This document shows positions 58,321-64,000 of a stretch of 64,000 bases of DNA, in pieces; the first letter of the stretch is position 1; each line of letters opens with the position of its first letter. This DNA is from Paguma larvata (Eukaryota > Chordata > Mammalia > Carnivora > Viverridae). Where the stretch lies: NCBI GenBank assembly GCA_030068075.1, contig CM057829.1, forward strand, positions 89,637,889 through 89,701,888. The letters run 5' to 3'. The notes beneath the pieces were generated by a model, which saw nothing but the letters and a program-made list of their open reading frames with translations, did not search any database and had not been told where the DNA came from. Position numbers and translations under genes: made by a program.

Positions 58321-58434
58321 CCAGTATTTTAAAGCAATCTCAAGTAAATGGTCACTGAATCTCACTTGGATTCCCTTCCTTCCATTAATAAAAACTTAGA
58401 AAATAACTTGACAGAAAATTTAATGATGGGATTA

Positions 58435-58656
58435 AATGGTAGGTTTTTTTTAATTTTTTAATGTTTATTTAATTTTTGAGAGACAGAGCATGAGTGGGGG
58501 AGAAGCAGAGAGAGAGAGAGACAGAATCTGAAGCAGGCTTCAGACTCTGAGCCGTCAGCACAGAGCCCAACGTGGGACTCGAACCCACGAACCGTGAGAT
58601 CTCATGACCTGAGCTGAAGTCGGACACTTTCACCGACTGAGCCACCCAGGTGCCCC
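58435..58656 (-). mobile_element. Carnivore tRNA-Lys SINE (SINEC), reverse orientation
   Basis: Complement of the full element, running from 'aatgtttatttaatttttgagag' to 'actgagccacccaggtgcccc'. Perfect 14-base target-site duplication taatgatgggatta at 58421-58434 and 58657-58670. Faces the previous SINE head-away with about 115 bases between. Confidence 0.96.
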
Positions 58657-58670
58657 TAATGATGGGATTA

Positions 58671-60125
58671 GAGCTTGAAGGCCTGCAGGGAAAGGGAGGA
58701 TGTTTTGTGATGGTTTACCTTTTAAGTACCGAAGGCACTTTTTATGACATTAAGAAGGTTGCTCCTATTATTAATACTTAATTTGAATTCAATTCCCAAA
58801 TGTAATTCCAGCCTTGTTATGGGAGAAATAATTCATATACACAAATAGCAGCAATTGTGTACTTAGCAAAGGCAGAATGCATATCATGCATCAGGAATGG
58901 AAGTCCCACCTCTGAGAATTCAGAAGAATGCCCTCCATAAACAGATTTTTACCCAATTGATTAACTTACTTTTCCTCTTGCTTGGGAGGAAATTCTAAAG
59001 GTTATGAAATCAATGCCAGCTTCTCTTAGATTGTATCATTTGCTTGAAATCAGGATCCGGATTTTCCTCATTCCCTGAAAGACAAATCATATTTTTCTCC
59101 CAGAGTCCTTGAGAAATTCCCAGAGTAGGTTCAAGTATTACATGAATAATTCATTTTACTCACTACACATTACAGCACTTAACAAAGGCTGTGGCCAGAA
59201 TCCCCTCCTCGGGGAAGCTAATTTGGAGCATCGTTACGGCTCTGATTTCACAATGTTTAGTGGTTTTATGACCTACCTGATGAAGTCCTCCTTTATTTTT
59301 CAGTCCTTTTAGAGAAACACTTCAAGTTTAAAGTTTCATTGAGTACATTCTTGAAGGAAATAGTCCTAGACTTTCGTGTTTACTCCATCCCAACTCCCAA
59401 GTAAGATGAAAAAAAAAAAAAAGACACTTTTGAATATAAATTCAATTTACTGCTCGCAAATATTTCCTTATCACTGAAAATCAAAAGGTATGATTTTAAT
59501 GTCAAATGTATATTTCTCCCTGAATTATTCAACTTTGGAACGTAACTAGGAAAACTAATTATGTGAATATATATGTGGGCAACACTTAGAGCTGTGTATG
59601 GAGTCTTTTGTGTATTTTTCTTGATTTACAGTGCGTTGTTTCTTATGGCTCTTATGGGATTTCATATGAAGATTCATCTTGCCATAATACCTCAGAGCTA
59701 TAATTTATTACCACATGGGATGTGACCTACCAGAGAGCAGATGGGCCTGTGCATTGTAGCACATGCTGAAGTATAAAAAGACCGAAGGCAATGCTGGCTA
59801 TTCAGCTGACTCCACCAATGAACTTCAGCCTTCATGCCTTACTTTCTTTCTCTATCAATCCACAACCACACAAAACAAACCTTTGGCCATTTTGAACACT
59901 TTAGGTTGCAACCTAGATAGTTTAGGTTGCAACGCGCAAATTCCTCAGTGATTCTTCATAGCACACAGCTGAGTATCTTTTCCAGAATGACTTAATTTCA
60001 ACTATCTACAGGGAATCCCAGTTTTACTCATATGGATGGGCCAGTTAAGCTTGTTCTTAATATACTTTAAAAAGCCCTAGTAGGTTATTCCCTAAAAAAA
60101 CAGGGGAAAAATAAACTTTGTTTTT
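58671..60125. other. Intron DNA, nothing recognised as repeat or gene
   Basis: Includes a 13-base direct repeat at a 21-base period (59900-59933). Frames at 59109-59312 and 59763-59951 are unsupported. Confidence 0.4.
59900..59933. repeat. Two copies of tttaggttgcaac at a 21-base period
   Basis: Copies at 59900-59912 and 59921-59933. The first sits in the 12-base palindrome AGGTTGCAACCT. Confidence 0.9.
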
Positions 60126-60129
60126 CAGG

Positions 60130-60720
60130 GCACTTGGCCAATGTGCATATGAAAAGATGTTAGGTTTACTAGCAGTCAGGGAAAGGCAAATTGAAAATAA
60201 GTGATACATCACTTCACACTCATCAGCCTGACAGAAACAGATAGAGTTGTAGCATCTAGTGCTGACTGGGAAAAGGGGAAAGAGTACTTCATACAGTGGT
60301 GCTGGAAATGCAAAGTATTACAGCCTGTTAGAAAGCAATCTGGCAGCATCTATTCAAATTAGATATACACATGAAAGCTATATACTCCTAAGATGCTATC
60401 CCATAGAAATAAAAGCACTGTGTATAAAGGTATAAGTAAATGGATGTTTATTTCAGTGTTGTTTGTTGTGGCAAAAAAAAAAAAAAACCATGGAAATACA
60501 GTAAATTTCTGTAAGAGGAAAATCATTGAATAAATTATGACATATGTCATTCATATACTACTATTAAAAAGAAGAAATTAGTAATACACCAGATGACTTA
60601 GAGGGCTTTCCAAAAGATGTTGTTGAATGAAATAAAGCAATAAGTAAAAAGACAGAACGGAACAAAACCAAAAATACATACGTAGGTATATAATAATATA
60701 TGTATGCTGTATAATATATA
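60130..60720 (+). mobile_element. LINE-1 ORF2 3' end fragment
   Basis: 'gcagtcagggaaaggcaaattgaaaataagtgatacatcacttcacactcatcagcctgacag', 'gtggtgctggaaatgcaaagtattacagcctgttagaaagcaatctggcagcatct', 'cctaagatgctatcccatagaaataaaagc' and 'tgttgttgaatgaaataaagcaa' follow the L1 ORF2 3' end in order. Decayed; no intact frame. Confidence 0.8.
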
Positions 60721-62110
60721 GTAATACATATAATATTTTCCTCCTTTTTTTGTAAAACAGTATTAAAAAATCCTTGTGTAAATGTATTGTGCACACGTTA
60801 TGTCTATCAGCGTACTGTGTACAGTGTACTGTGTGTGCATTTTTGCCCGTGTGTTTGTAAGTGTAGCTCTGTATGAGGTTCTATAAATACAGCGAAAAAC
60901 CCATTGGTTGTCCGACATAGATGCCTGAAAGAAAAGAGGCATGGATGTGTATGAGAACGTGGATGTAAATGGGAAGACCAAAGGGAGGAATCGAACAGAA
61001 AACATAAAGGGGAGGAAAAGGAAAGAGACAATGAGAACACCTATGCATCCATGTGAAGTTATATACATGTGTCATCGTACGTGGAGTTGAAAAAAATGGA
61101 GAAAAAATGGCAAATGAAAATATTCTTGAAAAAGCTCCCTGTCACTCAAAATTTAGTACATATTAGCTCACTCTGACTGCTCTCCTTTGATTTTGATAGA
61201 GGATAGAAGAGGAAAGAGAGGTGATGTTCTGGCATGGGACACTGGGAGAAAGTGAGAACAGGTAAGTGGAATTTGGAAACAGATGGGTTTTTGAATCCTG
61301 AAGAGACCATGAGGTGGAAAGCAAAGAGACACCTTTTCTCTATTTTAGCATTTTATTGAGATTTGCTCCCTTAGGAACAGAGACAAGCTGGCTCCAAATC
61401 AAGCTGAAGAAATCCTGACTTACCCAGCTCGTTTTCCCATTTTTGTGGAGTGGCTCACAAATCCATGTTTTCCTTGACATTTACAGGGAACTGGGTCCTA
61501 CACAAAGTAGGACAGCACTACACTGTCCGCTATTTATCTCTAATGAAGTACTCATTCAAGCTGTGACTAATTGGACGGTCTGGATCCCTTCCCCATAGGA
61601 AGTTTCCCAAAATTTGGAGTGCAGCTTTGGGTAGCTGTGGGAGTGGAAGTGTATAGAACCTGAGAAAACATTATATAGATTATTCACGAGGAGTTGGTTT
61701 CTTCTACAGAAAATACACGTGGTTTCTACCAAGTGGTGGTTTCTACTATTTTCTGAAAAAAAAAATTGGAGATTTAATTAGCAATAAAGTATTTAGAATT
61801 AATAGCAAGTGCTATAAATCTTACTGTACCCAAATTTTTACTGGTCAAGCATAAAAATTAGTAGAGACATTAGATGCAATCAATGTAATTGATTGTATTA
61901 TTAGTAGAACAATTCTATTAATAATTCTATTAATAATTATTAATCATATGAATGTTGACCAGTGCTGGGTTGTGCCAGTTCAACTATGTTATTATGAATG
62001 TATCTTATTATGTAATTTATGTAATCATATTGTATAAAATATGTAAAATTGAAATGGTAAAATAATTTTATAACAGCAACACTTCACACAAACATTGGAT
62101 AATATTTTAG
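60721..62110. other. Intron DNA, nothing further recognised
   Basis: Overlapping minus-strand frames at 60763-61075 are chance frames. The part at 61760-62100 is very AT-rich with a small ATTCTATTAATA duplication. Confidence 0.4.
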
Positions 62111-62130
62111 CACATTCCATTGCTTTTTTT

Positions 62131-62353
62131 CTTAAATCTTTTTTTTTTAACGTTTATTTATTTCTGAGAGACATAGAGATAGAGTGTGAGCAGGGGAAAG
62201 GCAGAGAGAGAGGGAGATACAGAATCTGAAGCAGGCTCCAGGCTCTGATGAGCCATCAGCACAGAGCCCAACATGGGGCTCGAACTCACAGACTGTGAGA
62301 TTGTGACTTGAGCTGAAGTCGGCTGCTTAACCGACTGAGCCACCAAGGTGCCC
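62131..62353 (-). mobile_element. Carnivore tRNA-Lys SINE (SINEC), reverse orientation
   Basis: From 'aacgtttatttatttctgagagacatagag' to 'ccgactgagccaccaaggtgccc'. Target-site duplication ccattgcttttttt at 62117-62130 and 62354-62367. The minus frame at 62158-62346 is a SINE translation. Confidence 0.95.
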
Positions 62354-62367
62354 CCATTGCTTTTTTT

Positions 62368-62937
62368 TTCTAATATGGATCTCGTTTTCCCAAATTTTTA
62401 CTCTAACTATATATAATTTCTGCTAATTTTTTTACTTTGTATCATTAATTTAAAGATTCATTAACATGAAGTATGAGACAAAAATGGTAAAGATAGAAAC
62501 GCATGTATATTAGTAAATATTTAATTTTTCCTGTAATCTATCCTATGTATACTGGCAAATTCAGATTTAAAATAAGCTTTGTTTATTCTTCTTCTAGACC
62601 TTAAAGTGTCTCCCAGAGCTTTCTTTCTGCTCTCTGTCTGACCAGCACTCCCCTGGCTTCTGTTAACTCTCCTCACAGATTATTCAAGAAGAGAATTTAA
62701 TCCTGTCTTCTGAGCATTAGTGTCCCTGTCCAGGACCTGAAGGGCACACTGATGGGCAAATCTCACTGACACTGAAATCATCACCTGTTATTCCCAGACT
62801 AGGTTTTCCACCTGAATTTCTTTCTTTCTTTTTCTTGATGGACCTTTTTTTCTATCAAACTTGGAAACTTCGAGGCATTTTTGATTTCTCTGTCTCTTCT
62901 TTATGCACTTGTAAAATTGCAATCCTTAAAATTTTTT
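62368..62937. other. Intron DNA, nothing recognised
   Basis: AT-rich then C/T-rich. No family repeat or frame. Confidence 0.4.
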
Positions 62938-62945
62938 TCTTTAAG

Positions 62946-63059
62946 GGGGCACCTGGCTAGCTTAGTCGGTACAGCATGTTGACTCTTAATCTTGGGTTTG
63001 TGAGGTCAAGCCCCACATTGGGTGAAGAGATTACTTATATAAAATCATTAAAAAAATTG
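62946..63059 (+). mobile_element. Short carnivore tRNA-Lys SINE (older form)
   Basis: 'ggggcacctggctagcttagtcggtacagcatgttgactcttaatcttgggtttgtgaggtcaagccccacattgggtgaagagattactt'. Like the copy at 25123 it ends at 'agagattactta' plus an A-rich tail and lacks the long body. Target-site duplication tctttaag at 62938-62945 and 63060-63067. Confidence 0.9.
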
Positions 63060-63069
63060 TCTTTAAGTA

Positions 63070-63395
63070 CAGTTGACTCTTGAACAGCACAGGTTTGAAT
63101 CGTGCATGTCCACTAATACACAAAATTTTAAAAAATAAAGTGAAGTACTGTAAATGTAATTTATTTTCCTCATGATTTTCTTAATAACATTTCCTTTTCT
63201 CTAGCTTGCTTTACTGTAAGAATACAGTATATTATGCATATAACATACAAAATATGTGTTAATTGTGTTATCAGTAAGGCTTATGGTCAACAGTAGGCTA
63301 TTAGTAGTTAAGTTTTGAGGGAGTCAAAAGATTCACATAGATTTTTGACTATGGGGGTCAACACTCCACCCTCTACATCATTTGAGGGTCAACTG
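63070..63395 (-). mobile_element. MER2-like Tigger (TcMar) DNA transposon
   Basis: Terminal inverted repeats cagttgactcttgaacagcac on the left and the matching complement atcatttgagggtcaactg on the right, flanked by TA on both sides (63068-63069, 63396-63397), as expected of mariner/Tigger insertion. Internal text 'ttttcttaataacatttccttttctctagcttgctttactgtaagaatacagtat', 'ggcttatggtcaacagtaggctattagtagttaagtttt' matches MER2 in reverse. Non-autonomous. Confidence 0.93.
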
Positions 63396-63449
63396 TAATC
63401 TCTCCTAATTCACATCTTCACTATCTTTCGCTTTGTCTATTGAGAGAGA

Positions 63450-63645
63450 GTGTGGTACTATGCTTAAGGAGATGGGCTCTGGAGCTGGATAGGCTGGGGT
63501 AAAATCCCAGCTCTGCTATGTAGTAACTGTGAGTTTGGGCAAGATTCTTAATGCTTCTCCTTGTGTCTGGTCTGTGAAACAAGTAATATAATAGTACTTA
63601 CTGCACAAGGTTGTAGCAAGGACTACAGAGTATCTAGAGTGTAGC
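63450..63645 (+). mobile_element. MIR element
   Basis: 'gtgtggtactatgcttaaggagatgggctctggagctggataggctggggtaaaatcccagctctgctatgtagtaactgtgagtttgggcaagattcttaatgcttctcc' is a near-complete MIR 5' part and core, sense orientation. Confidence 0.88.
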
Positions 63646-63659
63646 CTCTGTTATATTTG

Positions 63660-63895
63660 ATGCCTGTCTAATCTATTCTGTGTACAACTCCCAGATCAAT
63701 TTTCCTAACGCATAGGTTTAGTGACTCCTTCCTTCTTCCCTCTCACCCTCCAAACCCCCATTATACTGCTTTCCAAATGAAATAGAAACTACTTAGCCTG
63801 GTATCTAAAGTCCTACATAATCAGATTTCAAGAACCCTTTCCATGTTGTCCCCTTCATGCTAGCTAATCCAAACTACAAGCTGTTTTCTTTTTCT
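63660..63895 (+). mobile_element. L2/CR1-like LINE fragment
   Basis: 'agatcaattttcctaacgcataggtttagtgactcc' and 'gaaactacttagcctggtatctaaagtcctacataatcag' match the L2/CR1 phrase '...ttcctaaaacac...gactcccctgctcaaaa...cagcctggcattcaaggccctccac'. Confidence 0.55.
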
Positions 63896-64000
63896 TCAGA
63901 AGCACAGTTTAAATACAGTATATTTAAAATTTCATAAAGCAAAAACACAGACTAAAAACTGGAACAGGGTCTTAGACAGCCTTGTGATGCCACGAATTAA

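Overview
This is mammalian nuclear DNA, most likely from a carnivore and probably a cat-family (feliform) species. The diagnostic signal is thirteen copies of a tRNA-Lys-derived carnivore SINE. Each has a head like 'gggcgcctgggtggctcag', then a 'tctgtgctgacagctcagagcctgg' body, a CT-rich tract and an 'aaaaataaataaacattaaa' tail, and twelve of the thirteen have clear target-site duplications. There are no bacterial or phage features: no gene arrays, CRISPR, rRNA or functional tRNA. Almost every open frame in the window is a chance frame, a decayed repeat or a CpG-island artefact. The bases below are sequence reading plus recall of family consensus sequences; no searches were run.

The one protein-coding gene recognised is GRIK2 (GluK2, formerly GluR6, a kainate-type ionotropic glutamate receptor subunit), on the + strand. 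Only its 5' end is here. A CpG island with a TATA-like element lies at about 30.7-31.85 kb. It is followed by a probable non-coding first exon with a consensus donor (AG|GTAAGG at 31580/31581). A 5.2-kb 5'-UTR intron holds a strong REST/RE1-like site and a CTCF-like site. The first coding exon (about 36828-37234) encodes the signal peptide and the first seven complete residues of the mature receptor. A very long intron then runs to the end of the window.

Layout: 1-28.5 kb is repeat-rich intergenic DNA with L1 and L2 fossils, three MaLR-type LTRs, MIRs and seven carnivore SINEs. From 28.5 to 48.3 kb no carnivore SINE, L1 or LTR was recognised; this stretch carries three CpG-rich domains, the promoter and the exons. 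From 48.3 to 64 kb the GRIK2 intron is repeat-rich again, with six carnivore SINEs, MIRs, an L1 3' end, a MER5A-like and a MER2-like DNA transposon.

Nothing here is a new molecular system in the bacterial sense. The most interesting points concern regulation. The GRIK2 leader carries six upstream ATGs. An upstream frame stays open across the inferred splice junction (about 205 codons). An RE1 site with 18 of 21 consensus bases sits in intron 1. G-quadruplex and Z-DNA motifs lie near CpG-rich DNA. A close inverted SINE pair in the intron could form a long double-stranded RNA.
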